A stretch of DNA of 20,035 bases from Apostichopus leukothele (Eukaryota; Echinodermata; Holothuroidea; Aspidochirotida; Stichopodidae). The translations under genes were made by a program, and so were the position numbers. The stretch covers positions 1-20,035 of the forward strand of contig JAAAKB020219067.1 of assembly GCA_010014835.2 (NCBI GenBank), read 5' to 3'. Shown here piece after piece: positions 8,224 to 19,868 of the stretch. Numbering within the stretch: the stretch's first letter is position 1; every line of letters starts with the position of its first letter. The notes under the pieces were generated by a model, which did not search any database, was not told the origin of the DNA, and saw only the letters and a list, made by a program, of their open reading frames with translations.

Positions 8224-11200
8224 TGTGTAACTCTTCATATTTTGTTAAATGCTTGTCTTTCAAGAAACTGAATTCTGGTTCCTTTATTATCAGTCAGTTT
8301 TATATGTTTACCATAATGCCACATTACTCTTTTGTTCCAGTTCCATCCAGTTTTAGTATCTATATACTTTGTAAAAATGAAAATTGCTGTTCAGTTATTC
8401 TTAAAAAATTTCAAATTAATTTTAATACCTGAAAATAAAAAGAACACTAAAAAAGTAGACAAAGAATGCTCTTTTTGTATTTTGTTCTTTTATTCATCCT
8501 CAAAATGGGATTCTTCAGAATTATATGCAATAAAAACTTTCAGTCACATACTGAACTGTAACAACACATACAACAGAAACTCACACATTGTGTCAAACTT
8601 TATAGTAAATCTACCAGTCAATGAATACTAAGTAAGACAAGGAAGAAGTCGCCTTCTTTGGAATTTCTTATTCTAATTACAAAATGATAAAAAATAATAA
8701 TTCGGGGGTTCATCACTTTATTTAGAGTCAGGGAAACTGTAAACATTTAACAAATTTTTTTTGTGTTTTTTTTGGGGGTTATGTTTTTGCATTTAAAGAT
8801 GTGGTTATACATATGATGAAGCTTTCTATGGTAGTTTATTTTTTTTGTACACTATCCACACTAAAGAATACACCTTCTTTTGTGCAGACACTTCTGTAGA
8901 CTCGAGGGCCGTGGTGATTGTGGTACCGTCTACACTTGTGGGCGGCTTGACTGAACTCGACGAAAAAATAAATCTTAGAAGTGTACGGTTTCCCCTACAC
9001 TGACTGCTTGTAACAAAATCAGGAAATGAAACCAAAAAAGGGCCTGACAACTTTATGCTTCATAAATAGGAAAACGTCTGTATAACAAAATTTGTGAAAT
9101 AAAAAAGTGACTCAACAACATCAAACGTTATAAACTGTCAACTAGTTAATGTGAATTATGTCTATAATAATTTCTATTTTTTTTTTAGTACCAGTCTCTT
9201 ACTAGAAGACCTTCATGTACAATGTGTGCATTTCATAATGCCAAAAAACTGCAATAACTCCTAAAAATTCGGAAACTTTGCTGAAAGAAAACTTTCGTTA
9301 AATAGTAACTTTTAATTTTTTTTTCCATTTTTTTTTCCTCTATGTATTTTTTTTTAAACGAAATGTTAACTTACATTATATACAAAACATCGACTTGATT
9401 TGATTCCCCTGTGTATATGTACATTGAGCATATTTTATTAGAATAGTACAACTGGGTTGTTAACAGGAGATGCAATAGTTACGAGATGCAACAAACATCG
9501 TTCCCGGTTACTCTGCGCTTGTTGTACCATTTCATGGACGACGGCCTTGATGGAAACAAAATCCATCATCTCAATGTAAACTGTTATTGGCTAAATTTGT
9601 GTTACACTTGTTCCCCATGTCATAGCTTGAAGTCGAACTAGGCAAAATCCTTCCGAGGAAAGAAATAACTTGAACGTTCATAAAAACGAAAAAATGTATG
9701 TAATTGATATTTGTGCTCAAAAAATTTGTAGGATGATATGAATCAAGTTTGAAAGAACGACTAAAGGTCCTTGGAACTTTCATTGAAAACTCAGCCCGAG
9801 TTTATGATGAAGAACATGAAAGGCTATTCACAGTAATTTCAAGCAAATTTCGTCAAAGTAATTGCGACAGACTTTTCGAAATATATTTGTGTAGTTTCTC
9901 AATGTTTGGTCTCAGACATGGGTAAGTAAATTCTACTATTCACACACATTATTCAGTGGAAGAACATCAAATGTCCAAGATGCCACTGGTGGTTTTCAGT
10001 CGACTGCTAATGGGAGTAATAACATCAGTCGCAAGATCAATTGCACCAGAGAGAGGATGAACATGAGGAAAAACGGTTGGCAGCTGGCCTGCTTTCTCAT
10101 AACTTGCAAAGAGAAACCTTCCTGAGCTTCATCTCAATCCAATGTTGTTTTGGTTCCCAAGAATGGGATATTTATTATGAAATTATAGTTTGGACTGATC
10201 AGTCCCCTTACTGGTACAGGTTTTAATAACACAAACATGAGAATTACATAATATGGCTTCTTTGTTTTTAGGTGAGATAGGACTAGAGTGAATCAGTGTG
10301 ATGCAGTTGCTGATAAAGGCCCATGCTCTAATAAAAACTTTTTGTGGATAGGAAAAACCACTTTATAACATCACTAACTAACTAACAACCATCATGTTCT
10401 ATTAGCAAATAATTGTACGCAGTGCATTGATGCATCACTATTAATCTGTCTTTCTAAACTTAACATGCAATTACTGCCCTTGTTCGATTACCACTGCAAC
10501 GTGACAAGTGTACCAGCCACGGGCAGCATACAGATCGTTATCTAGATATTTCATATGCATGTGGTGGTCTATACCTCAACAAAATCCACATTTGCTTATT
10601 TTAAAACTTAAACACAGTGGTTATTTCAGCAGTTGGCAAACAATATGACTGAGTATATGTTTAGCCCTCTTGCATATTTAATGAGGTAAAACAAGAGAGC
10701 TGTTGCGTCCATGGATAATAATAAGCCTGTACAATGTTTTGTTTTTTAAAATGATAAAAGTTTTTAAACTGTACAAATATCAGGAGCTTAAAGAAAATGA
10801 TATGGCAGCCCTTAGTATGACTCTTAATAGGTGCAGACATTTGATTAGTAAATCATAACGCCCTTTTCCCCCTCACTGATGACATTTATATAGAGGCAGC
10901 GATGTAGCTGTCACCATTTTGATGTAGTTTTAGCAACAAGAAATCTTTATTATTACTAAGTCCGCTCTCAAATTTCTTGATGACTTGTTCCAAATTTGTA
11001 TATTAAGAACGAACAGAAACATACATCCTCTTGAGCTGATCGTTTCAGCTTGTCCTAACGACAATAGATCCTTTCAGGGGTTAATTGTCATAAAGCCAAC
11101 CGAAGGACGTACAACATCCACAAAACAATAACATTTTGTGCATCTGTGCTCGTAGGAGTAGACATCAAAACATCTCCCAAAGACCAAGTACTTTTTTTTA

Positions 11201-11449
11201 CAAATATTAACAAATATAATATTAAAAATCTAACTTGCAGTTGTGCACAACGTAGTCTACACCATCACTTTACAGACCTCGATGGAAACCTTGCGAAGCG
11301 AAAGATTGAACTCTCATATGTCCTTCCTGTACATAAGACTTAAATATGGTGTTTTGTTTTAAATATTGCCACCACTGCAACACAACCCCCCTTCCAGCAG
11401 CATACTGTAAGCATCAAACATTACGGTTAGCATCAAAAGCAAAAGGGGA

Positions 11450-11463
11450 GGGGGGGGGGGGGG
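11450..11463. repeat. G14 homopolymer
   Basis: Fourteen consecutive G follow AAAAGGGGA, between the convergent genes. Confidence 0.95.
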
Positions 11464-12210
11464 TCCTTTGTTGGGTTACATGCACAATGTAATTGGAGAT
11501 GGAAAGGCTTAGAAAAGCAACCTCTAAACTTGGACGTACCACAAAATTCTTATTTGTAGGGAAAGCAGTTTGAAAACTATTACAGCACAAACTCAACTCC
11601 CCGTATAATGTAGACAACTTCGGATCTATTAAACTCTGCATGAATCACTCTCGTTAGGATAGAACTTTTTGCATTTTTTGCAACTCTAATAGGCCGGACC
11701 TACCTACTTATTGGCCGAGCAACTGGTTCCGAAAATATCGAGTTTGATACGTCCACACAATCCCATCACAAAGTACTTATTACAACATTTTTCATATTTC
11801 AAGCCAAATTTACCAAACCCTATCACGTTTTACACCTCAGTTTGAAAAAGTTAATGCTGGAAAGAGAAGTCACAGTGATTGTCTGTGAAGGCATCTTTAA
11901 TGAGGATGATGCTAAGCAGAGAGCCTAATGTGATGACGGACTCAGACACTTTGTATATTAACAGATACAGTCAGAAATAAGGTTTGATTTGATGTTGGAA
12001 ATTATGAGGTATCTAATTAAAGAAGAAAAAACAAAAAACAAACAAACAAAAATATGGTGGCAAAACACTGAAATGATCATGGTTTCAACCACAGCACACA
12101 ATCAAAAAAATAGGAAAATATTTTGTTAACCTTTTTCCAGGGTGGAAAAATTGTTAACTATTTCCTTAGGATTTCAAATGAAATTAAACTCTTAAATCAA
12201 ATGATAAATC

Positions 12211-12230
12211 AAAAAAAAAAAAAAAAACCA
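12211..12230. repeat. Poly(A) tract
   Basis: A run of about 18 A with an A-rich flank (another A-rich stretch is at 12025-12052). No retroposon body is recognised upstream. Confidence 0.85.
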
Positions 12231-13887
12231 GAGCGGAGAGTCCACAGACAAACCACTGAAAGTTCAAAATCACGTATATTGCACCGTACAAAAAAACAAA
12301 AAAAATTAAAACTGAAGCACACAGCTCACTTTTTATTGTTTACACGAGTCGTTATCGGCAATTTTTGGACCAAAAGTGGCGTTAGTCCAATAGCTGATCA
12401 ACAACTGGCAGTTTAAGAGCCTGTTTTTTATTTGCAAGAGATTCTGCTACCACAGGATATGTTGGTCAGTTTCCATTGTGATGTCATTGGTATTAAATTA
12501 TCGATGATTCAGTTCACACTGACATGTATTCACGAATAGCAGAGTAAAAACATTTTTTGACGAGGCTCAAGAAATGTTGGTGAGGGTGCCCTCGCTTGGG
12601 TCAACTCTAGAGCCCAAGAAATATGACGCCTTGCCAAAAAACAATCATTACATGAGATGACCCAGAGTTGCAACAAGTAGTGTCTGGGAGTCGCTAAATT
12701 TGAAACGTCAAGACTGGAACAAGTGTACAAATTTTCTCCGCTAAATATGGTACAGTGGCTTTGAGAGTCAGATGTCTCAAGTAGAGTCAGGAAAATTAGT
12801 GGCAATGACTCAACTGGACCTAATTGTGAGTTGTCTTGTCACAACTCTCGGATGCATATGTCCCCAAGAAGAAATGAAGGCGGGAAAAAAATTATGAGGT
12901 TTTTATGCCATAAGTTTTTAAAGATAATACAGTGGAATTGCTCAACTCATATCATCTTGGGAGCCAAAAAACTATTGGAAATGTCCCCAAAAGTAGGGTG
13001 ACTCAGATTTTTCTTTTGCAAAATTACATTAAAAAAACCCCATTGTGACCTGATAGTTGGTTCCATCAATCCTCTGAGAGTTCACTCGACCTGCTTGCTA
13101 CACTGCATACGATGTGACAATAATAACAAAAACTGTTGGAATAGAAACCTCAAGAGATAGAAACTCGGTCTCTAACTTATAAGGAATTAAATCCGGGGAT
13201 TCCAAACATACGAGTTGCGTGTTTGAAGATCTTGCAGGATAACACGGACACCTCTGTTTTGTTTCAGTGTTCAGCTTATCACCATCAAAAGTTTTCTGGA
13301 AATTTATCTTCAAATATGTGGCAACCAAGAGAGAAGTATACTTCTGATGTAACAATTAGTGTCAACAAAACACAAAAGCCTAACTGCTCAGCATATTATC
13401 GATACATGTGCCCATACTAATCACATCTCCTAGGGTAAGAGGAAGCTACTAGAGCTGACCGTTCGTAATAATAGAGCTTCGTTATATATAGCTTCACGGT
13501 TTGTAATGATATTTCACAAACGACTTGGTCGATACATCACCAAAGCCAGGCTGTTGTCTAAACTTTGGGCAGGTTTTTTTGAAAAGTCTTTTAGAAACAC
13601 ATCAACTCCTTTTAGCTTTTAGGAACTTCATGGAAAGGGCATACACAGATTTTGAGTTTCACAGATCTGGAGGGAGGCAAAGGATGGTGTTCCTTTCAAG
13701 ATTCCAAAGGAAAGCAGCATTATGACTGTCATAATTGCAAACAGGACAATTTTTGTAATCTGTGCGGGAGGGACTTGTGATCATTCAAAATGGCAGAGAA
13801 TCTTGTTTCAAATACTATGAACATTCAAGGGTTACACAATATGTACTTTAAAGATCATGGAAGAAGAGTTTTGTAGAAAAAGGAACC

Positions 13888-13908
13888 AAAAAAAAAAAAA
13901 AAAAAAGG
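13888..13908. repeat. Poly(A) tract
   Basis: A run of about 20 A, roughly 110 bases after the PKA stop in the minus direction, so probably a poly(U) run in the PKA 3' UTR transcript. Confidence 0.85.
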
Positions 13909-14013
13909 GAAAAAGAAGGTATGATAACAGTGAGTGACTGACTGCAACAACCACAGTGGCCTCGTGAGACTTCTTCTGTCCTGCGTACTCGTCCAAGGTG
14001 CTAAGACATGTCT

Positions 14014-14139
14014 TTAAAAATCAGCAAATTCTCGCGCACATTTTTCTGTACTGGATATACGGATGGGTTCTTCCTCGTAGTCGTCAAAGTGACTTGTGTC
14101 TCCGGGTCCCTTGATTTTTGGTGTGAACGGCGCTTCCAC
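14014..14139 (-). CDS. PRKACA/B: PKA catalytic subunit last coding exon (C-tail)
   Basis: On the minus strand, acceptor TTAACAG is followed by [20 protein letters not shown] and then [20 protein letters not shown], Phe and TAA. This is 41 residues plus stop, the same length as residues 310-350 of the mammalian enzyme. The hydrophobic motif, turn-motif Ser and FDDY element are intact. Confidence 0.96.
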   Translation of the reverse strand: MEAPFTPKIKGPGDTSHFDDYEEEPIRISSTEKCAREFADF

Positions 14140-17100
14140 CTGTTAACAGACAGACAGAGGGAAGATCAGACACAATGATGATGGACAAATTTGGGGTGAA
14201 TGGCGAAGTTCTCGTCTTTACTCTACAGATGATCAAGTTTGCAAATGCAGACAGTATTAATATCCTTGTCAGTTTGTCAGGATTATAGGCCAAATACTGT
14301 CGAAACAACCAGGCTTTCGAACTTTGCACAGCAAAAATGAAATCAAAAGTCTGCATTGTCAAGAACCACATAAATTAATATCACACGACATTGGAAATTA
14401 AAAAAACAAATCATACTATATAAGTTATTGTTGTTTAAGAGATTGGAATCCAGATTCATAAAATTTAATGGGTTCTAACCCAAAACCCTACCCTTACCCT
14501 GCCATCCTTCCCACACAAACCCTGTGACATATTGTTCTTCACAACAAACTTTAAAAAATTACATAATATATATATTTAAAAATTCATATTATGTTCATGC
14601 CAAACAATTGACCCAGACATGTACATTGAACCTAAAACACACACATATATATACATACATACAGACACCTATAAACACATAGATACACACATACATAAAT
14701 ATATCAGGATACCAGGATAAACATAGCAACCTGTGGAAATTAATCCTAACAACTAGAATCACTGCTGCAAGCTACTTCAACACCTTTCAGAAGATGTTTA
14801 AATTTAATGCTCTTCACACCCATACATACAGTAGGTCTGGGCAGCAGAGGAAATTATATGCTGAATCGATTCTAACATTTTCATACAGTTTGCCTCATTA
14901 TTTATCATAATGAATCAATTTGAAATTTGGTTTCCCTGATGCGACTGACAGCAACGAATAATTGACCTGAACATGTCAAAATGCTAAATGCGATGATGGC
15001 GGGCTGAAGAGAGGGGGTATTCTCATTTTGATAATATATGAAAGGTAAAATGCAAGCGGGGGGGGGTGAGCCTGGTGACATAACTGTTCCCAGGGGCTAG
15101 CCTGGTGGCTCTCGATGCATCAGCAAAATGGAAAACAATATACTTAAAGTTGGAAATTACTGAAGTGATTTATACGGTTGAAAACAATTCTTTCCGACTC
15201 AAACCCTGTTGATGATTTTGAAATGTCTTATTAAAACCTGACAAATTAATCTGATTGATTAAGTAGTATCCATCCTTTCTTCTTCCTTATACAAAAGAAA
15301 CATACAGCAGTATTCATTTTTGATGTCTCGACCAGGAGGACTGAATCTGAACCAATTTGGGTGGTTACAAAAACTATTTAAGAGAAGGAAATATTTAACA
15401 ATCCTTGATTACTTAGTTAGATATCAAGTTGTCTTCCCGTTAAGAATGCAGCAGGTAACATTTCTTAGGTGGAAGAAAAAGAGTCCTTGTCCTCAGAAGA
15501 AAAAGGAATCAAACTATATGAAGACTACTTCGCCTGATTAAGTTTGTGTTACACAAACATGATTCACAACGTCAAGTACCTAATCACAAAATCAAACCAG
15601 GGCTTTTTCTTTCTTGTTTTACATAAATTGATTCAAATCTCAGTTCAATTTTTTTTTTTCTGTCTCTGCTGTTTTCTTTTTGCTTTAATGTGGTGGTTGC
15701 TGACTGGATTCAAACACCATGTATACTTATCCAACACATGAGAGAACATACTGCTAATCTCAGATCTTCATAGTCTTTTACACAGCTTTGTGGCTATAGC
15801 AAATTAGCAACCTAGCTAATTGATATACCATGTCATTGGTCACTATCTCATATTAATCATGTTTTTGTGAATTTTCTTTTCAGACTGTAATATACACAAA
15901 AATCCTCGCTAAGAATATCCCACATTTCAAGCAAATAAATTGGTAACAAACATTCCCCTAAATAAGTTAGTCTATTAAATATTCAAACTGTAACTATTGT
16001 GGTTGTAATGTTTGCTACAATAAGTGTCATGTTTAACATCTGCCCTTGACTAGTTTACAAGGACTGGGACTAACAATGACTGTTTAATCAAGTATGTAAA
16101 GGATTGACCCCACAAGGTCAAACAAGTGGGTCACACCATATTTACCGATCACACAGTCTGGTTCATAACTAAGTCTATAACAATTGTGAAAAGCAGTTTG
16201 ATTATGTTTGCAGTGCATTGCGTCCTTTTATACCGATACATCTCTGTTGTGGAAGATTCACCACTGCAGTTGAATACCTCTACGATATGAATACCCTCAT
16301 GAAATACATAGGCACAAGTTATATGGCTTGGTTACTGTGTCAGAGTCGCAATAGAATGAGGGGTATCCATTTTAAGGCGACAGGGCATTTTATATGCACG
16401 CCCTGCCACCAACATTTTGGGGTTATTTTTTTACCTACTTTTGATTGTGTTAAAGTGTCAACTGGAAACCAACATTTGTATCATATATTCCAATGAACTG
16501 ATCTTGTGTTTTATTTTTCTGAACCCCTTTTTACATTCTTTCTATTTTATTTGTTATTATTTATTTTGTTTTGGCTATTTTATTACTTGCATTATATGTT
16601 TTTGTTTACTTTTAAAAAAATGTTCTCATGTTATTGTGTAAAGTGTTTTGAAGATATTCTTTTATGTTGAGTGCTATATTAATATAATATTATTGCGACG
16701 ATATTATTTACCCAAGTTTGTTTGAATTTTACACTTGTAGATGGAGCAGAGTTAAGTAACATAAAATGACAACAATCCAATGCAGAATGCAGTCACCACT
16801 AACTCTCCCCTGCTCTCTTCCCGTTTGACTCCAGACCTGGTATTACAGGCTGAAGCTCTCCTGCTAGTGTCAAGGATTTTTGCAACAGACACATATCACC
16901 TCTAATTACCCTTGGGAAGGAACGTTATCATCACAGAGCACGATGAATCCCCGCTCAATGTGATCCTTCAATCCATGTTGGGTCGATGGATTAATTTCCT
17001 GTTTAGCAACAGCAGCAGTATCGCAGTTATATCTCTCCCTTGCACTTTTACAAAACTATGCTGGGATTTACCTTTAGCGGTCAAGAGAGGTGGATAGTCT

Positions 17101-17884
17101 TTCATCCATTTGTGGAAAGCATTGGATAAATGGTCTACATAGAGACACAGTGTACCTCATATGGAAGCATAGAGACACAGTGTACCTCATATGGAACAAT
17201 TTAAACCTATTAAAAAGCTCTGTATTTTAAAATGTAAAATTCGTAGTCATTTCAAGTTTCAAAATGACTTTCATAGTAAGTTTAATTAGTTTTATAAGTC
17301 TTATTAAATTTTACTAGTTTTATTAGTACTTTGTAAATCACCAGTTCCGGACACTATCTGTACTGCGAGCCAACTTGCGATGCCAATGCTAGTTTTAACG
17401 ACAGGAATACATCACTCTGACCTCAGAATCATCAACATTACTGACTCCTGTCCAACATGCCCACCCACCGCCCTACACCCCTACCCTCCCACCGCCTGCC
17501 CCTCCTCATGCCCCTACTATGCTTACCTGTCAAAAAGGTCTCTATCTCACATCTTTTATTTGTAACAAAATAGACATTACGACCTTCAGTGATTGCTTAA
17601 AGGAGCTTTTGTTGTACTAGACGCTGCTACAGTACGGCCCAAGTAAAATCTAAGTTGTAATGTGACTAACCGTGACTATTTAAGTATTCTCATTATGCGA
17701 GCAAATTTAAACCACGTACCTTCTTCTGGTATATTGCAATCCAGTCTGTGGTGTTGAACCATTTGTGAATCTTGATGTCGTTGACGGCATTTTTCAAGTT
17801 GCCAAACCTCTTAGTCAAGTCCACTTGCAGTAGATTCCGTAAAATATCTCGCAAATCCTGGCTGAAGTGGGAGGGAAATCGAAC
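14014..17884 (-). CDS. PRKACA/B: cAMP-dependent protein kinase catalytic subunit, last two coding exons
   Basis: PKA-C phosphorylates Ser/Thr in basic contexts after release from its regulatory subunits by cAMP. Two minus-strand exons, 17720-17884 and 14014-14139, join in phase 0 and encode 96 residues equivalent to 255-350 of the mammalian protein. Visible landmarks are Arg280 (LTKRFGNL), Trp296 and Trp302 ([16 protein letters not shown]), the C-tail FDDY element (Phe327 and Tyr330, which line the ATP pocket), the turn-motif Ser338 (RISSTEKC) and the C-terminal FxxF (EFADF) that ends exactly at the stop, as in PKA. The C-tail argues against PRKX, PKG or PKC family members. Vertebrate PRKACA and PRKACB cannot be told apart here, and an invertebrate probably has one pro-orthologue. 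The kinase core exons lie beyond 20035. Confidence 0.95.
14637..14705. repeat. Compound (CA)n/(TA)n/(CATA)n microsatellite
   Basis: Alternating ACAC, ATAT and ACATACAT runs, imperfect. Intronic. Confidence 0.9.
15058..15066. repeat. G9 homopolymer
   Basis: Nine consecutive G in the PKA intron. Confidence 0.9.
17138..17196. repeat. 30-bp tandem duplication
   Basis: The unit starting CATAGAGACACAGTGTACCT occurs at 17138-17167 and again at 17168-17196 with no mismatch over the shared length. Confidence 0.95.
17720..17884 (-). CDS. PRKACA/B: PKA catalytic subunit penultimate coding exon
   Basis: On the minus strand, acceptor CTTTGAAG precedes [20 protein letters not shown], then [20 protein letters not shown] and [15 protein letters not shown], and the donor is GTACGT. 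It is 165 bp, phase 0 at both ends, and covers the end of the kinase C-lobe. No substitution is seen at Arg280 or the two tryptophans that pack the C-lobe. Confidence 0.97.
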
Positions 17885-18418
17885 CTTCAAAGGACAGAGA
17901 GAAAAGTTTAAAGTTAGACTCTAAAGACACTTGTGCCAGAATTAATTTTTTTTTTTTTTTCACAATGGGTAAGGATTCAATAAAAATTTCTAGCAATTTG
18001 GCATGCAACTATATTACATCCAACTGTCTTTTTATACTAAAGCATGGGATATACAGTACAGGGTATGGGATGGCAAAGGCTTAGCACAACAGGCACAGAA
18101 ATGGATATTTCAACTATTACCAATGTTTCCTTCATTTCTTGAAATTCAGATCTAAACGAGGTTGAGTAATTAAGTACACGCACTTATATTCCATCAAAGA
18201 GGCAACTTTTCATCATGGAATCAAATTTCCTTTCATAACAATTGCCCCACAAAGTTAATCTTGAACACCTTGGAAACTCAAAACTTTCCAACTTTGTATA
18301 TTTTACATCACCCTCTCACTTACCTGTCCCTTTGCAACCATGGCACTCTGACAAGGGAATACCTGATTAGGAACACTCTAACAGAAATCCTGATTAGACC
18401 TCAAAAATCTACTGACTA

Positions 18419-18595
18419 AAAGCCAGTGGATTTTGCTGTTTGCCAGTAGACGTAAAAGGCACTGGCATTTTCTGCCAGTATAGAGACAAAGTTGCTCTTG
18501 TATTAATTCAGCTATTATAATTGCTTGTGGGAATTTGTTGTTTTGGGGGGCAAGTGGATATTTTTTATGCACTGGCACTTTTTAGCCAGTGGATA
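18419..18595. repeat. Cluster of GCCAGT/ACTGGC hairpins
   Basis: GCCAGT occurs at 18422, 18442, 18474 and 18585, and its complement ACTGGC at 18461 and 18571. They form perfect 7-bp inverted repeats: ACTGGCA/TGCCAGT (18461-18467 and 18473-18479) and CACTGGC/GCCAGTG (18570-18576 and 18585-18591). AGCCAGTGGAT occurs as a direct repeat near both ends (18421 and 18584). It could be a decayed MITE; no target-site duplication was identified. Confidence 0.6.
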
Positions 18596-18685
18596 AAATT
18601 TTTAAATTCAAGGTCTGCCGATGGACACCAATGAACGAGGAAATGAACAGCAACTAATCCACATGAGAAAGACACATATCTGACT

Positions 18686-18785
18686 GAGGGTGTACAGTGC
18701 TAAAAAGGTTACAGATCATTCCAGGCACGGTAGAATGAGAGTGCTGTGATTATGAGGAGACAGGGAAGGCAGGAAGCAAAAAGTC
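18686..18785. repeat. Dispersed repeat copy A
   Basis: It shares GAGGG(T/C)G(T/C)ACAGTG, AAGGTTAC, CATTC(C/T)AGGCAC(G/A)GTAGAATGAG and GGGACAGG-like blocks in order with 19912-20012. The copies are clearly diverged, so they are old. Confidence 0.8.
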
Positions 18786-18887
18786 AAATTATTCCGAGTT
18801 GTATTATACATATCCATTCATACATCAGAAACTTATGTGTATTCAAACACTTGCCCATGTTTAATCAGTGTCTGTTTGTTTCTGATT

Positions 18888-19000
18888 GTGATTAGCGATT
18901 ACGTTGAGAAACCTCTCTGTGGGTTGTGATTAGCGATTACGTTGAGAAACCTCTCTGTGGGTTGTGATTAGTGATTACGTTGAGAAACCTCTCAGTGGGG
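18888..19000. repeat. 38-bp tandem repeat, three copies
   Basis: The unit starting GTGATTAGCGATTACGTTGA occurs at 18888-18925, 18926-18963 and 18964-19000. Copies 1 and 2 are identical; copy 3 has a few changes. A degenerate trace (AGAAACCTCTGTAGAG) follows near 19050. Confidence 0.96.
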
Positions 19001-19481
19001 TATTGCTTTTGACATTCTATGTGCCATCATTAATCATGAGAGGATTCTGTAGAAACCTCTGTAGAGACAGACTGTAGCAATGATTCTAAAGTAACCGGGA
19101 CGACCGAGCAAACGTAAAATGGAGCCTGTGACGGAGTAGGGCTTTGGCAGCAGCGCTCTGTTTGTATTTAATCTCATCAAGTTTTATGGCCCCGCAGTCA
19201 TATGTTCGTTGCAACGTTAAAGCTCATTCAAGACTGCTGAATCGTTATAAGACGTGCTCTTTGATCCAATAAAAACGCTTGCAGCCTCGGGCACAAACTG
19301 TTAAAATTGTTAATGGTTTCTCAACATTGTCGTTAATAATTTGCTTTGTTCGTAGTTGACTCACATGTAAAGTAAAAAGAGTGCTTTTCCCATCCCCCAT
19401 TTTGACTTGGGACTTTTGTTAATAAGTTACTCTCTGTCATATTATGAATTTAGCATAATTTGAGGTTTGCTAATGATGCCG

Positions 19482-19507
19482 TAGTACTATCACCTAGTAC
19501 TATCACC
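19482..19507. repeat. 13-bp tandem duplication
   Basis: TAGTACTATCACC is repeated twice without mismatch. Confidence 0.9.
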
Positions 19508-19868
19508 CAACAACTTCACCAACGCAATGTCACAAAATACCACTCTGTAGTCGACTAGATCTCTATGAAGGTTGGCAAACTTACTGCTAGTGTATATGAG
19601 ACTAAGGAAATTTGAAACAATGTGGCAATACTTAGATCTCTTCCTGTAACTTTACAACTAATCTTAAAATGACCACAGGACACGCTTCAGTCAACTACAA
19701 GGTCTACATGTAAAAAATCAGCAAGTTACTGCTAAGCCTATTCAAAGAGAAACTCTCTCAAACTCTCTCTTAACCAGTAGATGGAAAAATCTCCATTCCG
19801 AGGTAACCGTAAAGAGACAAATTTCGATAGGAAATTATCCACTTGAAAATAACGATCTAGACACTTTG

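Larger units (their letters stand above)
7814..14013. other. Convergent intergenic / 3' UTR zone with no recognised protein gene
   Basis: This 6.2 kb lies between the DNAI3 poly(A) signal and the PKA stop codon. It is AT-rich with many minus-strand AATAAA hexamers (for example 8283-8288, 8488-8493, 8717-8722, 8835-8840, 9434-9439, 10171-10176 and 12427-12432), so the PKA 3' UTR could end at any of several sites. A minus-strand PUM-like TGTATATA lies at 9377-9384. Several open frames of 60-99 codons occur on both strands, but none resembles a known family or has convincing codon structure. No tRNA, rRNA or mobile element is recognised. Confidence 0.6.
14140..17719 (-). other. Last PKA intron (3580 bp)
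   Basis: Minus-strand GTACGT to TTAACAG, phase 0. It contains a CA/TA microsatellite (14637-14705), a G9 run (15058-15066), a 30-bp tandem duplication (17138-17196) and a C-rich CCACC-like stretch (17460-17515). Plus-strand open frames at 15320-15541, 16218-16496 and 16912-17097 match no family I know. Confidence 0.85.

Noticed and set aside
11146-11343. Plus-strand 65-codon frame in the intergenic zone
   Set aside because: No known family and no promoter or poly(A) context; consistent with chance.
13525-13725. Plus-strand frame just downstream of the PKA stop
   Set aside because: It is antisense to the expected PKA 3' UTR and shows no motif.
15320-15541. Plus-strand frame rich in Lys in the last PKA intron
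   Set aside because: No domain is recognisable; it looks like A-rich intronic sequence.
16912-17097. Plus-strand frame in the last PKA intron with fairly even codon use
   Set aside because: I could not match it to any protein family, and splice sites around it are not convincing.
18324-18362. Possible 39-bp minus-strand microexon with a strong donor (CAG|GTAAGTGAG) and an acceptor-like CTAATCAG
   Set aside because: The 13 codons (VFPCQSAMVAKGQ) do not resemble any PKA segment, and the joined PKA exons need no extra sequence between residues 254 and 255. The splice-site match is probably chance.
18888-19000. Regular 38-bp repeats considered as a CRISPR array
   Set aside because: The copies are directly contiguous with no spacers, and the DNA is eukaryotic, so this is a minisatellite.
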